From Streptomyces sp. SAI-127 (GTDB lineage Bacteria; Actinomycetota; Actinomycetes; Streptomycetales; Streptomycetaceae), in assembly GCF_029894425.1 (NCBI RefSeq), contig NZ_JARXYJ010000001.1, positions 8,700,501-8,764,500 of the forward strand: a DNA stretch of 64,000 bases, written 5' to 3'. Position 1 is the stretch's first letter, and each line of letters starts with the position of its first letter. Under the pieces are notes generated by a model that worked only from the letters and a program-made list of their open reading frames with translations, was not told the DNA's origin and searched no databases. Position numbers and translations under genes: made by a program. Below are positions 1-8,174 of this stretch, piece after piece.

Positions 1-217
1 CGCCGGATACCGTGCGTTCGAGCAGGGCCGCCGTGCCGGGGGCGGCTCCTGACGCGCGGCAGTGGCGGATCAGGCCCCACACCCCCCAGCCCGCGTCCAG
101 AAGGTCCTCGGCCGGTGGGTCCCAGTTCGGTACCCCGCCCGCCGAGTCCAGGGCCGAGGCGCGGCAGCGGTCCAGGTAGTCCGGTGCGACCCTCGCGAAC
201 TGCTGGGTGAGGGCCAT
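1..217 (-). CDS. DUF1877 (YfbM-like) protein, N-terminal part; cut by the window edge
   Basis: The minus strand is open from an ATG at 217 to the window edge, about 72 residues. The translation begins MALTQQFARVAPDYLDRCRA and continues with an aspartate-rich stretch (NWDPPAEDLLDAGW) and WGLIRHCR, which resembles the DUF1877/YfbM family of small cytosolic proteins of unknown function. Five bases separate its start from the stop of uppP, and both read the same way, so it may be cotranscribed downstream of uppP. The C-terminus lies outside the window. The family call rests on recognising the N-terminal pattern by eye. Confidence 0.6.
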   Translation of the reverse strand, partial: MALTQQFARVAPDYLDRCRASALDSAGGVPNWDPPAEDLLDAGWGVWGLIRHCRASGAAPGTAALLERTVSG

Positions 218-222
218 GCCTG

Positions 223-1098
223 TCAGCCCGCGGACTCCGCCGCATGGGGGCTCAGGGCGCCCATCGTGACGAGGGCGATGATGACGATGCCCAGGGCGAT
301 GCGGTACCAGACGAAGGGCATGAAGCTCTTGGTCGAGATGAACTTCATGAACCAGGCGATGACCGCGTAACCGACGACGAAGGCGATCACCGTGGCGAAG
401 ATCGTGGGGCCCCAGGAGACGTGGTCGCTCTCCATCGCGTCCTTCAACTCGAAGAGGCCGGAGGCCAGTACGGCGGGGATGGCGAGGAGGAAGGAGTAGC
501 GCGCGGCGGACTCGCGCTTGTACCCCATGAACAGACCGCCACTGATCGTCGCGCCGGAGCGGGAGACGCCGGGGACGAGGGCCATGGACTGGCAGAGGCC
601 GAAGATCAGGCCGTCCTTGACGCCGAGGTCCTCAAGTCCCTTGCGCTGCTTGGGCGCGCGATGCCGCCCGCCGTTCTCGTCGCGTGCCGCCAGCCGGTCC
701 GCGACGCCTATGACGATGCCGACGACGATCAACATCGTGGCGGTGATGCGCAGGTCGCGGAACGGTCCCTCGATCTGGTCCTTGAACAGCAGTCCCAGCA
801 CACCGATGGGGATCGAGCCGACGATCACCAGCCAGCCCATCTGGGCGTCGTGGTCGCTGCGCAGCTCCTTCTTGACCAGCGAACGGCTCCACGTCGAGAT
901 GATCCGCCCGATGTCCTTGCGGAAGTAGATCAGTACGGCGGCCTCGGTGCCGATCTGGGTGATCGCGGTGAAGGCCGCCCCTGGGTCCTTCCAGCCCGAG
1001 AAGGCCGCGGTCAGGCGCAGATGCGCACTGGAGGAGACGGGAAGGAACTCGGTCAGCCCCTGGACGAGTCCGAGGACGAGTGATTCAAACCAAGACAT
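223..1098 (-). CDS. uppP: Undecaprenyl-diphosphatase (UppP/BacA)
   Basis: This integral membrane phosphatase converts undecaprenyl diphosphate to the monophosphate, recycling the lipid carrier for peptidoglycan and other wall polymers. The 291-residue product has the BacA signatures: the N-terminal QGLTEFLPVSSSAHL with its glutamate and serines, and the second motif PGVSRSGATISGG about two thirds along. Multiple hydrophobic segments follow. I chose the ATG at 1098 (MSWFESLVLG) because homologues start there; the frame stays open upstream to 1149 but that extension is arginine-rich and atypical. No strong Shine-Dalgarno sequence precedes it. Bacitracin resistance is the usual overexpression phenotype of the family. 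Confidence 0.95.
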   Translation of the reverse strand: MSWFESLVLGLVQGLTEFLPVSSSAHLRLTAAFSGWKDPGAAFTAITQIGTEAAVLIYFRKDIGRIISTWSRSLVKKELRSDHDAQMGWLVIVGSIPIGVLGLLFKDQIEGPFRDLRITATMLIVVGIVIGVADRLAARDENGGRHRAPKQRKGLEDLGVKDGLIFGLCQSMALVPGVSRSGATISGGLFMGYKRESAARYSFLLAIPAVLASGLFELKDAMESDHVSWGPTIFATVIAFVVGYAVIAWFMKFISTKSFMPFVWYRIALGIVIIALVTMGALSPHAAESAG

Positions 1099-1264
1099 GA
1101 AGTTACGGCGTCCAAGTGCTGGTCGTGTGAGGGGAGTCGGGCGCGCCACATCACCGGGCGCGGTGATCGGGGTGCGAGGGCAGCGTAGCGCCCCGCGGTG
1201 ACAGGCCGGCCACAGGGGCGGGCCAGGGGCGGGCGGCCTCCCCGGGCGGGCGACCGACCAGTGC

Positions 1265-1735
1265 TTACGCGGCCGTCGGGCCCGCCACCGTCCAGCCCGG
1301 GGTCTGCGGATGGGACGTCAGGTCCTCGTGCACCACCGTGCCGCCGCAGGCCGAGCAGGCGACGACGGGCGTCAGTTCATGGCCGCAGCTGTGCTCCAGG
1401 ACCATGGGCCGGTCGTCGTCCTCGCGCAGGTGCCGGTCACCCCACGCCATGAGCGTCAGCAGCACCGGCTCCAGTTCGAGCCCCGCCTGTGTGGGCCGGT
1501 ACTCGAAGCGCTGCGGTCGCTCGCTGTAGACCCGCTTGGTCAGGATCCCGGCGTCGACGAGCCGGCGCAGCCGGGTGGCCAGGATGTCCCGCGGCGCCCC
1601 GATGTTGCGCACGAGCTGGTCGAAGCGGCCGTTGCCCAGGCAGACCTCCCGCAGCACGAGCAGGGAGTACTTCTCGCCGACGAGCGCCAGGGCATCGGCG
1701 ATGGAGCAGGGGCGCGGGTCTCGGGTGGCGGCCAT
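1265..1735 (-). CDS. HxlR-family winged-helix transcriptional regulator
   Basis: The 156-residue protein has the HxlR pattern: an N-terminal RPCSIADALALVGEKYSLLV with the conserved cysteine and Gly-Lys-Trp/Tyr turn, then FDQLVRNIGAPRDILATRLRRL recognition region and a wing with RFEYRPTQAG. The C-terminus adds a CGH...CSACGG cluster that could bind a metal, an extension seen in some family members. The ATG at 1735 is chosen over the frame opening at 1795 because it starts the conserved domain. It is divergent from the thiolase gene at 1861, and the 125 bp between them hold three copies of a 19-bp motif, so it probably controls itself and the thiolase. Confidence 0.88.
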   Translation of the reverse strand: MAATRDPRPCSIADALALVGEKYSLLVLREVCLGNGRFDQLVRNIGAPRDILATRLRRLVDAGILTKRVYSERPQRFEYRPTQAGLELEPVLLTLMAWGDRHLREDDDRPMVLEHSCGHELTPVVACSACGGTVVHEDLTSHPQTPGWTVAGPTAA

Positions 1736-1753
1736 GATGCCCAGTCTAGGGGA

Positions 1754-1825
1754 GGGTTTGGTTCTCCAACTCAAGGGTTTGATTTTCCAACCCACAAGGC
1801 TATGGTGGGTTTGGATTTCCTACTC
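1754..1825. promoter_or_regulatory. Three 19-bp operator-like repeats between HxlR gene and thiolase
   Basis: Copies are GGGTTTGGTTCTCCAACTC (1754-1772), GGGTTTGATTTTCCAACCC (1775-1793) and GGGTTTGGATTTCCTACTC (1807-1825). Start-to-start spacings are 21 and 32 bp, close to two and three helical turns. Each copy is an imperfect inverted repeat (GGGTT...AACCC in copy 2). They cover the likely promoters of both divergent genes, which is where an autoregulated HxlR repressor would bind. The binding protein is inferred. Confidence 0.7.
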
Positions 1826-1860
1826 ACTGGTAATCGCCCGCATTGATGGAGGCCCGCACC

Positions 1861-3030
1861 ATGCGTGACGCAGTCATCGTCGAAGCCGTACGCACCCCCA
1901 TAGGCAAGGGCAAGCCCAACGGCACCCTCGCGCACGTGCACCCCGTCGAACTCCTCGCCCACACCCTGCGCACCCTCGTGGAGCGCTCCGGCGTCGACCC
2001 GGCGCTCATCGACGACGTCATCGGCGGCACCGTCGACCAGGTCGGCGAGCAGGCCATGAACACCACCCGGTACGCGGCCTTGTCGGCCGGATTCCCGGAG
2101 ACGGTCCCGGCGACCACCGTGGACCGCCAGTGCGGCTCCTCCCAGCAGGCCGTGCACTTCGCCGCGCAGGGGGTGATCGCGGGCGCGTACGACCTCGTCG
2201 TCGCCTGCGGGGTCGAGTCGATGAGCCGGGTGCCGATGTGGTCGAACGTTCCGGAGGGCAAGGACCCCTTCGGTCCCGGGGTCGCCGAGCGCTACAAGGA
2301 AGGCCTCGTCCCGCAGGGCATCAGCGCCGAGCTCATCGCCGCCAAGTGGTCGATCACGCGCGAGCGGATGGACGCGTTCGCCGTCTCCTCGCACCAGAAG
2401 GCGGCCGCAGCGTGGGAGAAGGGCCTCTTCGACGCCGAGGTCGCGCCGATGGACGGTGTCTCGCGCGACGAGTGCGTACGCCCGGGCAGCACCCCCGAGA
2501 TCCTCGCCGGTCTGCGGCCCGCCTACTACGACCCGAACTTCGCCGAACGCTTCCCGCAGATCGGGTGGAACGTGACCGCGGGCAACGCCAGCCCGATCAA
2601 CGACGGCGCCTCGGCCGTCCTCATCACGTCGAGCGAGACAGCCGAACGGCTGGGCCTGCGCCCGCTGGCCCGCCTCCACAGCTTCGCCGTCACCGGCTCC
2701 GACCCGATCCTCATGCTCACCGGAGTCATCCCCGCCACGGAGCAGGTCCTGCGCCGAGCCCACCTCACCCTCGACGACATCGACCTCTTCGAGGTCAACG
2801 AGGCGTTCTCCAGCGTGGTCCTGGCCTGGCAGCAGGAGACGGGTGCGGACCTGTCCAAGGTCAATGTCCACGGCGGCGCGATAGCCATGGGCCACCCCCT
2901 GGGCGCGAGTGGCACCCGCCTGACGACGACGCTGGTGCACGCGATGCGGGAACGCGGGGCCCGTTACGCCCTGCAGACGATGTGCGAGGCAGGCGGACTG
3001 GCCAATGCGATGATCTTGGAAAGGGTGTGA
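1861..3030 (+). CDS. Acetyl-CoA acetyltransferase / 3-ketoacyl-CoA thiolase
   Basis: A cytosolic thiolase of 389 residues, the usual family length, that cleaves or condenses acyl-CoA thioesters. The nucleophilic cysteine lies in TTVDRQCGSSQQAVHF (near residue 90), the NEAF motif appears as FEVNEAFSSV, the catalytic histidine is in AIAMGHPLGASGTR and the second cysteine in QTMCEAGGLANA. The ATG at 1861 is preceded by GGAGG at 1848-1852 with 8-base spacing; a TTG at 1843 is in frame but lacks a site. The pattern is closest to FadA-type thiolases, including steroid-degrading ones, but the substrate cannot be fixed. Divergent from the HxlR gene, which probably regulates it. Confidence 0.9.
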   Translation: MRDAVIVEAVRTPIGKGKPNGTLAHVHPVELLAHTLRTLVERSGVDPALIDDVIGGTVDQVGEQAMNTTRYAALSAGFPETVPATTVDRQCGSSQQAVHFAAQGVIAGAYDLVVACGVESMSRVPMWSNVPEGKDPFGPGVAERYKEGLVPQGISAELIAAKWSITRERMDAFAVSSHQKAAAAWEKGLFDAEVAPMDGVSRDECVRPGSTPEILAGLRPAYYDPNFAERFPQIGWNVTAGNASPINDGASAVLITSSETAERLGLRPLARLHSFAVTGSDPILMLTGVIPATEQVLRRAHLTLDDIDLFEVNEAFSSVVLAWQQETGADLSKVNVHGGAIAMGHPLGASGTRLTTTLVHAMRERGARYALQTMCEAGGLANAMILERV

Positions 3031-3074
3031 CGAGGGCCCTTCAGAGGCGCGCTCGGCCCCACCCCGTCAAGCGC

Positions 3075-3842
3075 TCAAGGGCGTCGCAGATGATGCCGCT
3101 TGCGCCACGCCACGATCGCCCCCGCCAGCCCCGGCAGGGCGATCGCCGCCATGGCGATCAGAAAAGCGGGCGAAGTCGGCGCCGAGGCCCGCGCCCCGGC
3201 GACCACGTACGCGGCGGTGTTCGGAATCGATCCGAGCGCCGTCGCGACGAGGAACGGGACGTACCCCATCCGGGAGACCGCGGCGCAGTAGTTCGCCGCC
3301 CAGAACGGCACCCCGGGGAACAGCCGGGCCGCCAGCATCGACCGGAACCCGTGCCGACTGAGCTGTCCGTCCGCCGCCTTCAGCCACCGCCCCCGCAGCA
3401 GCGGCCGCAGGGCGTCCTGCCCGAGTATGCGGCCCAGGCCGAAGGCGATCCCCGCCCCGAGCACCGTGCCGGCGAGGGCCGACGCGAGCCCGAGCTGCGA
3501 ACCGAAGAGAGCGCCGGCGGCAAGATTCAGCAGGGGCCGAGGCACGAACGCCACGGTGCACAGCCCGTACGCCACCCCGAACACGACCGCGGCCGCGACC
3601 CCGCCGAGCTGGGGTGGCCAGCCGTCGGAGAGCAGTCTCTGTGGCTCGAAGAGCAGGACCGTGGACGCGGCGCCCGCGAGCAGCACGACGAGCAGGGACA
3701 ACCGGGACCACGGCGACAGCAGCACTCTCGTGCAACGGGAGGTGAGACCCACCGGAGCGGGGACGGGGAGAGCGAGCTCCGTGGCGGTGGCCGGGGGAGT
3801 GGCCGTGGCGGTGCCCCCAGAGCGGGTGGTGGCATCGAGCAT
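3075..3842 (-). CDS. TVP38/TMEM64 (VTT-domain) membrane protein
   Basis: A 255-residue polytopic membrane protein. After a hydrophilic 35-residue N-terminus come about six hydrophobic segments. The central SNARE-associated/VTT core is visible as FVPRPLLNLAAGALFG, ALAGTVLGAGIAFGLGRILG, RLFPGVPFWAANYCAAVSRM and LGSIPNTAAYVVAGA, including the conserved arginine-Phe-Pro-Gly and Gly-Ser-Ile-Pro segments. Members are thought to move lipids or maintain envelope homeostasis; the exact role here is unknown. It ends 44 bp from the convergent thiolase stop. A second VTT-type protein (DedA) lies at 11476. Confidence 0.85.
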   Translation of the reverse strand: MLDATTRSGGTATATPPATATELALPVPAPVGLTSRCTRVLLSPWSRLSLLVVLLAGAASTVLLFEPQRLLSDGWPPQLGGVAAAVVFGVAYGLCTVAFVPRPLLNLAAGALFGSQLGLASALAGTVLGAGIAFGLGRILGQDALRPLLRGRWLKAADGQLSRHGFRSMLAARLFPGVPFWAANYCAAVSRMGYVPFLVATALGSIPNTAAYVVAGARASAPTSPAFLIAMAAIALPGLAGAIVAWRKRHHLRRP

Positions 3843-3985
3843 CCAGTGACGGTAACCGACATGGATGTGTGATCGCCGTATGGGTGCCGCCGGTTGCGCT
3901 GACGGGCGGTGACAAAAACCGTTCGACGTGGGACGACGCGTGGGACATGATCTGCGTCATGTTCCGGTACGCCTTCGCTCTCGCA

Positions 3986-4005
3986 GCATCCGCAGTCGCG
4001 GATGC
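3986..4005. promoter_or_regulatory. Perfect 8-bp stem-loop in the leader region of tuf3
   Basis: GCATCCGC and GCGGATGC flank an AGTC tetraloop, about 155 bases upstream of the tuf3 start. The 316-bp gap at 3843-4158 has no convincing gene; a 63-codon frame at 3869-4060 overlaps the hairpin and looks like chance. The hairpin could be a leader structure for tuf3 or an operator. Confidence 0.4.
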
Positions 4006-4158
4006 GCCGAAGGCTGCCGTTCCCGTGTTCCTGGCCGCCGCAGACGGCGCCCGAAGCTGACCCTTCCCGGACAGTCCGGCGGACCCCGCAGGGGGAGGGT
4101 CGGCGAGTCCTTGGGGTCCCGTTCTTCCACGAACACGAAGAGGCTTCGAGGTACAGCC

Positions 4159-5328
4159 ATGTCCAAGACCGCTTACGTGCGCACCAAGCCGCACCTGAAC
4201 ATCGGCACGATGGGTCACGTCGACCACGGCAAGACCACCCTGACCGCCGCCATCACCAAGGTCCTGTCCGAGCGCGGCAGCGGCACCTTCGTGCCGTTCG
4301 ACCGCATCGACCGGGCCCCGGAGGAGGCCGCTCGCGGGATCACCATCAACATCGCGCACGTCGAGTACGAGACCGACACCCGGCACTACGCCCACGTGGA
4401 CATGCCGGGCCACGCCGACTACGTCAAGAACATGGTCACCGGGGCCGCGCAGCTCGACGGGGCGATCCTCGTCGTCTCCGCGCTCGACGGGATCATGCCG
4501 CAGACCGCCGAGCACGTGCTGCTCGCGCGGCAGGTGGGCGTCGACCACGTGGTGGTCGCCCTCAACAAGGCGGACGCGGCCGACGAGGAGCTGGTCGAGC
4601 TCGTCGAGCTGGAGGTCCGTGAGCTGCTCACCGCGCACGGCTACGGCGGCGACGCGGTGCCCGTCGTACGGGTCTCGGGGCTGAAGGCCCTGGAGGGGGA
4701 CCCGCGTTGGACGGCGTCGATCGAGGCGCTGCTCGACGCGGTGGACACGTATGTGCCCATCCCCGAGCGGTATCTGGACGCGCCGTTCCTGATGCCCGTC
4801 GAGAACGTGCTGACCATCACCGGCCGGGGGACCGTGGTGACCGGCGCGGTCGAGCGGGGCACCGTGCGGGTGGGTGACCGGGTCGACGTGCTCGGGGCCG
4901 CCGTGGAGACGGTGGTGACCGGGGTCGAGACCTTCGGCAAGCCGATGGAGGAGGCGCAGGCCGGGGACAACGTGGCGTTGCTGCTGCGGGGCGTTCCCCG
5001 GGACGCGGTCCGGCGGGGGCATGTCGTGGCCGCGCCCGGCAGTGTGGTGCCGAGCCGTCGCTTCATCGCGCAGGTGTATGTGCTGTCGGCGCGGGAGGGC
5101 GGGCGTACGACGCCTGTCGCCACCGGGTACCGGCCGCAGTTCTACATCCGCACGGCGGATGTCGTGGGGGATGTCGACCTCGGTGAGGTCGCTGTCGCCC
5201 GGCCTGGAGAGAAGGTCGTCATGTCCGTGGAGTTGGGACGGGACGTGCCGCTCGAGGCGGGACTCGGGTTCGCCATCCGTGAGGGTGGGCGGACCGTGGG
5301 GGCGGGGACTGTGACAGCCGTCGTGTGA
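4159..5328 (+). CDS. tuf3: Divergent elongation factor Tu (EF-Tu3 type)
   Basis: A 389-residue translational GTPase that should deliver aminoacyl-tRNA to the ribosome. G motifs are intact: GHVDHGKTT (G1), [10 protein letters not shown] (G2), DMPGH (G3) and NKAD (G4); the usual SALK of G5 is SGLK. Domains 2 and 3 follow, ending in a normal-length C-terminus. Several near-invariant positions differ, such as methionine for cysteine before PGHADY. This is the pattern of the Streptomyces tuf3 product rather than housekeeping tuf1: it stands alone without fusA or rpsL. In S. ramocissimus, EF-Tu3 is known to resist EF-Tu-directed antibiotics. GAGG seven bases upstream supports the ATG at 4159. Confidence 0.9.
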   Translation: MSKTAYVRTKPHLNIGTMGHVDHGKTTLTAAITKVLSERGSGTFVPFDRIDRAPEEAARGITINIAHVEYETDTRHYAHVDMPGHADYVKNMVTGAAQLDGAILVVSALDGIMPQTAEHVLLARQVGVDHVVVALNKADAADEELVELVELEVRELLTAHGYGGDAVPVVRVSGLKALEGDPRWTASIEALLDAVDTYVPIPERYLDAPFLMPVENVLTITGRGTVVTGAVERGTVRVGDRVDVLGAAVETVVTGVETFGKPMEEAQAGDNVALLLRGVPRDAVRRGHVVAAPGSVVPSRRFIAQVYVLSAREGGRTTPVATGYRPQFYIRTADVVGDVDLGEVAVARPGEKVVMSVELGRDVPLEAGLGFAIREGGRTVGAGTVTAVV

Positions 5329-5349
5329 GGGTGGTTGCGGTATGTGGGG

Positions 5350-5407
5350 GGGGACTGCGGGGCCGTCGTGGCTGGTCGCGCAGTTCCCCGCGCCCCTGAA
5401 GGGGCGC
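5350..5407. repeat. Streptomyces intergenic repeat element with hairpin, also probable tuf3 terminator
   Basis: The stretch contains the CGCGCAGTTCCCCGCGCCCC motif that I recognise as recurring between genes in many Streptomyces genomes. It ends in GCGCCCCT-GA-AGGGGCGC (5390-5407, 8-bp perfect stem). The left part (GGGGACTGCG) can also pair with CGCAGTTCCCC, giving a two-armed structure. It lies between the tuf3 stop and the next start and could terminate transcription. Multi-copy status is from memory. Confidence 0.55.
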
Positions 5408-5430
5408 TGTGGCACAGGCACAATGAGCAG

Positions 5431-6276
5431 ATGACCGAGTCCCTGCCCGTCGCCCGTACCGTTGATCACGGGTTCGCCAAGCTGATGCCCGATGTCGATC
5501 GGGAGCGGGCCTGGTTGTTGACCGTGGACGGGGCTCCGCAGTCGTACGTCGATCTCGACGAGCCGACGCATCTGGAGTTCGAGTACGCGCAGCGGCTCGG
5601 GCATGTGCTGGACGGCGTCGGGGAGGCGGGGCGGCCGCTGGACGTCGTACATCTCGGTGGGGGTGCGCTGACGTTGCCGCGGTATCTGGCGGTCACCCGG
5701 CCGGGTTCCCGGCAGGACGTCGTCGAGGCCGACCGGGCTCTGCTGGAGCTGGTCGTCGAGCATCTGCCGCTTCCGGAGGGGGCGGGGATCGCGTTGCACG
5801 CGGCCGATGCGCGGCGATGGCTGGAAAGCGCCCCGGCGGGCTCCGCCGATGTGCTGGTCGCCGATGTCTTCGGAGGGTCGCGGGTTCCCGCCCATCTGAC
5901 GTCCTTGGAGTACGCCCGTGAGGCGGCGCGTGTGCTCAGGAGCGGCGGGGTCTATCTCGCGAATCTCGCCGACGCCGCGCCCTTCGCGTTTCTGCGGTCC
6001 CAACTCGCCAACTTCGCCGAAGTCTTCGAGGAGCTCGTGCTGATCGCCGAGCCCGCGGTACTGCGGGGGCGGCGGTTCGGGAACGCGGTGCTCGTCGCCG
6101 CGCACCTGCCCCTCGACACACCGGCCCTGGCCCGGCGGACCGCGGCCGACGCCTTTCCCGCGCGGGTCGAACACGGCGCCGGGCTGCGGAAGTTCATGGG
6201 GGCGGCGCGGCCGGTGCGGGACGAGGAGGCGGTGCCGTCACCCGAGCCCCCCGACGGGGCGTTCGGCATCGGCTGA
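5431..6276 (+). CDS. Spermidine-synthase-like / class I SAM-dependent methyltransferase-fold protein
   Basis: The 281-residue protein has a Rossmann-type nucleotide-binding core of the spermidine synthase type: LDVVHLGGGALTLPRYLA as motif I, QDVVEADRALLELV as motif II with the acidic residue, HAADARRWLE as the aspartate motif, and DVLVADVFGG followed by EYAREAARVLRSGGVYLANL. This matches stand-alone actinobacterial proteins annotated as spermidine-synthase-like; they often lack aminopropyl-acceptor residues, so the substrate is unknown. The ATG at 5431 is chosen because the upstream frame runs into the repeat element. CACAAT ends six bases before it, so the mRNA may be leaderless. Its 3' end overlaps the convergent MFS gene by 39 bp. 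Confidence 0.75.
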   Translation: MTESLPVARTVDHGFAKLMPDVDRERAWLLTVDGAPQSYVDLDEPTHLEFEYAQRLGHVLDGVGEAGRPLDVVHLGGGALTLPRYLAVTRPGSRQDVVEADRALLELVVEHLPLPEGAGIALHAADARRWLESAPAGSADVLVADVFGGSRVPAHLTSLEYAREAARVLRSGGVYLANLADAAPFAFLRSQLANFAEVFEELVLIAEPAVLRGRRFGNAVLVAAHLPLDTPALARRTAADAFPARVEHGAGLRKFMGAARPVRDEEAVPSPEPPDGAFGIG

Positions 6277-7536
6277 GTCGTTCGTGGTGGCCTGGGTGAC
6301 CTGCTTGGTGCTCCGGCGCAGGTCACGGACGTCCGGGACGCACAGGACGGCCGCCGTGACCGCCGCGATCAGGCCCGAGCAGCCCCACAGGGCCGCGGTG
6401 CGTCCGAACGCCGACTCCGCCGGGCCCGCCAGCGCCGCCGCGAGCGGCATGAGGGCGACCGAGCCGAACCAGTCGTAGGCCGAGACCCGGGAGAGCTTGT
6501 CCTCGGGTATCTCCTGGTGCAGGGCGGTCATCCAGGAGACGCCGAACACCTCGACGGTCGCGCCGGCCACGAACATCGCCGTGCACAGGAGGGGTACCGA
6601 CACCGGTACGGCCAGCGCGGCGGACGGCAGCGCCATCGGGAACACGCACAGGATGCCCACGAAGAGCAGCCGGTGCGGCTTCCAGCGGGTCATGAGGAGG
6701 GCGCCGACGACCGTGCCCGCGCCGAAGAAGCCGAGGGCGACACCCCAGGGGCCCGCCCCGCCCAGGTCGTCCCGGGCGACGAGCGGGCCGTAGACCGCGT
6801 CGGCGGCGCCGAGCACCGCGTTGGCCACGGAGAACTGGACGACGATGCCCCACAGCCACGGCCGACCCGCGACCTCCCGCCAGCCGTCGCGCAGGTCGGC
6901 GAGCATCCCGGCGCCCGGTTCGCGCGCCGGGATGTGGCTCACGTCGAGGAAGGCGCGGAGCGAACCCGCGACCGCGAAGGCCATCGCGTCTGCCGCGAGC
7001 ACCCAGCCGGGGCCGACCGCGGCGACCAACGCACCGCCGAGCGCGGCACCGCCCAGGGCCGCGCCCTGCATCGCCATCCGGAACACCGCGAAGGCACGGC
7101 CGGCCTGTTCGCCGCTCACCGAGGACAACAGCATGCCCTCGGCCGCCGGGCTGAAGAACGCGTGGCCCGTGCCGCCGAGCGCGGTCAGCAGCATCATCTG
7201 CCAGAGCCGGGGCTCGCCGGCTAGGACGAGGACGGCGAACGCGCCCTGGGAGAGGCAGTTGAGGGTGTTGGCCGCGACCATCACCCGGTGCCGGGGCAGG
7301 CGGTCCGCCACCGCGCCGCCGATCAGCAGGAACACCACCAGCGGGAGGGTGCGCGCGGCGGCCACCAGGCCCACGTCGCCGCTGTCGCCGCCCGCCTCCA
7401 GTACGGCGAACGCGGCGGCGATCAGGGCGCCGTTGCTGCCGAGGTTGGTCACGAACGCGGCGGCGGTCAGAAGGCCGTAGTTGCGGCTCGCCCAGGCGGG
7501 TCTGCGGGCACGGCGGGAGGCGGCGGTGGGGGTCAC
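6238..7536 (-). CDS. MFS transporter
   Basis: A membrane transporter of about 432 residues with some twelve hydrophobic segments. The loop between helices 2 and 3 reads GGAVADRLPRHRVM, the MFS signature. The architecture resembles the actinobacterial MFS_3 exporters related to EntS. The exported substrate is not evident. The start is uncertain: GTG at 7536 begins the conserved part, while a TTG at 7572 is in frame just downstream of GGAAAGG but with very short spacing. It is divergent from the thioesterase gene at 7677 and its last 39 bp overlap the convergent methyltransferase-like gene. Confidence 0.8.
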   Translation of the reverse strand: MTPTAASRRARRPAWASRNYGLLTAAAFVTNLGSNGALIAAAFAVLEAGGDSGDVGLVAAARTLPLVVFLLIGGAVADRLPRHRVMVAANTLNCLSQGAFAVLVLAGEPRLWQMMLLTALGGTGHAFFSPAAEGMLLSSVSGEQAGRAFAVFRMAMQGAALGGAALGGALVAAVGPGWVLAADAMAFAVAGSLRAFLDVSHIPAREPGAGMLADLRDGWREVAGRPWLWGIVVQFSVANAVLGAADAVYGPLVARDDLGGAGPWGVALGFFGAGTVVGALLMTRWKPHRLLFVGILCVFPMALPSAALAVPVSVPLLCTAMFVAGATVEVFGVSWMTALHQEIPEDKLSRVSAYDWFGSVALMPLAAALAGPAESAFGRTAALWGCSGLIAAVTAAVLCVPDVRDLRRSTKQVTQATTNDSADAERPVGGLG

Positions 7537-7676
7537 CGGCCGACTATCGCCGCCGGGGGGCTGCCTTGCCAAACCCTTTCCAGGACAGATCGGGATGCGG
7601 CCATGTCCGGAAGGAGACGCCGATCACTGGTGCCGGGCCTGGTCAGCGCGATTTACTCGTGGGTAACATCCCGGGC

Positions 7677-8129
7677 ATGAGCGCAGACCAGATGTCCGTC
7701 GGCGAGATGCTCGCCGCCACCGTGCCGATGGTGCGGACCCTGAACATCGAGTTCCTGGAGACCGGCCCGGAGAAGGTCGTGGTCGCCCTGCCCGACCAGG
7801 GCGAGTTCCACAACCACGTGGGCGGACCGCACGCCGGGGCGATGTTCACGCTCGCCGAGTCGGCCAGCGGGGCGGTCGTCCTGGCCGCGTTCGGGGACCA
7901 GCTCTCGCGCGCGGTGCCGCTCGCCGTCAACGCGGAGATCGCCTACCGCAAGCTCGCGATGGGCCCGGTGACCGCCACGGCCACCCTGGGCCGCCCGGCC
8001 TCCGAGGTCGTCGCCCAACTCGACGCCGGGGAACGCCCCGAGTTCCCGGTCACGATCGAGATCCGCCGCGCGGACGGGGCTGTCACGGGCGAGATGACGG
8101 TGGTGTGGACGCTTCGACCGAACGGCTGA
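7677..8129 (+). CDS. Hot-dog fold thioesterase-like protein (PaaI / DUF4442 type)
   Basis: A 150-residue cytosolic protein with a single hot-dog domain. The helix motif HNHVGGPHAGAMFTLAESASG carries the glycine-rich entrance and acidic residue of PaaI-like and DUF4442 proteins, which hydrolyse acyl-CoA thioesters. The strand region AVNAEIAYRKLAMGPVTATA matches the core sheet. Substrate unknown. The ATG at 7677 has no Shine-Dalgarno sequence but TAACAT lies seven bases upstream, so a leaderless mRNA is likely; the frame open to 7566 lacks conserved sequence. Confidence 0.8.
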   Translation: MSADQMSVGEMLAATVPMVRTLNIEFLETGPEKVVVALPDQGEFHNHVGGPHAGAMFTLAESASGAVVLAAFGDQLSRAVPLAVNAEIAYRKLAMGPVTATATLGRPASEVVAQLDAGERPEFPVTIEIRRADGAVTGEMTVVWTLRPNG

Positions 8130-8142
8130 GCGGCTGAGCGGG

Positions 8143-8174
8143 GGCCTGAGGGGCGCCTTTCCGTCCCTCAGGCC
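8143..8174. terminator. Bidirectional hairpin between thioesterase gene and galU
   Basis: GGCCTGAGGG (8143-8152) pairs perfectly with CCCTCAGGCC (8165-8174) across a 12-base loop. It sits between convergent genes and its right arm overlaps the galU stop codon. There is no T-run, as is usual for Streptomyces terminators. Confidence 0.6.

Noticed and set aside
3869..4060. A 63-codon frame as a leader peptide for tuf3
   Set aside because: No ribosome binding site or regulatory codon run; it spans the hairpin and looks accidental.
3067..6174. A 1035-codon minus-strand open frame across tuf3 and its neighbours
   Set aside because: It is antisense to tuf3 and the methyltransferase-like gene, with proline/arginine/histidine-rich translation and no family signature; an effect of high-GC codon bias.
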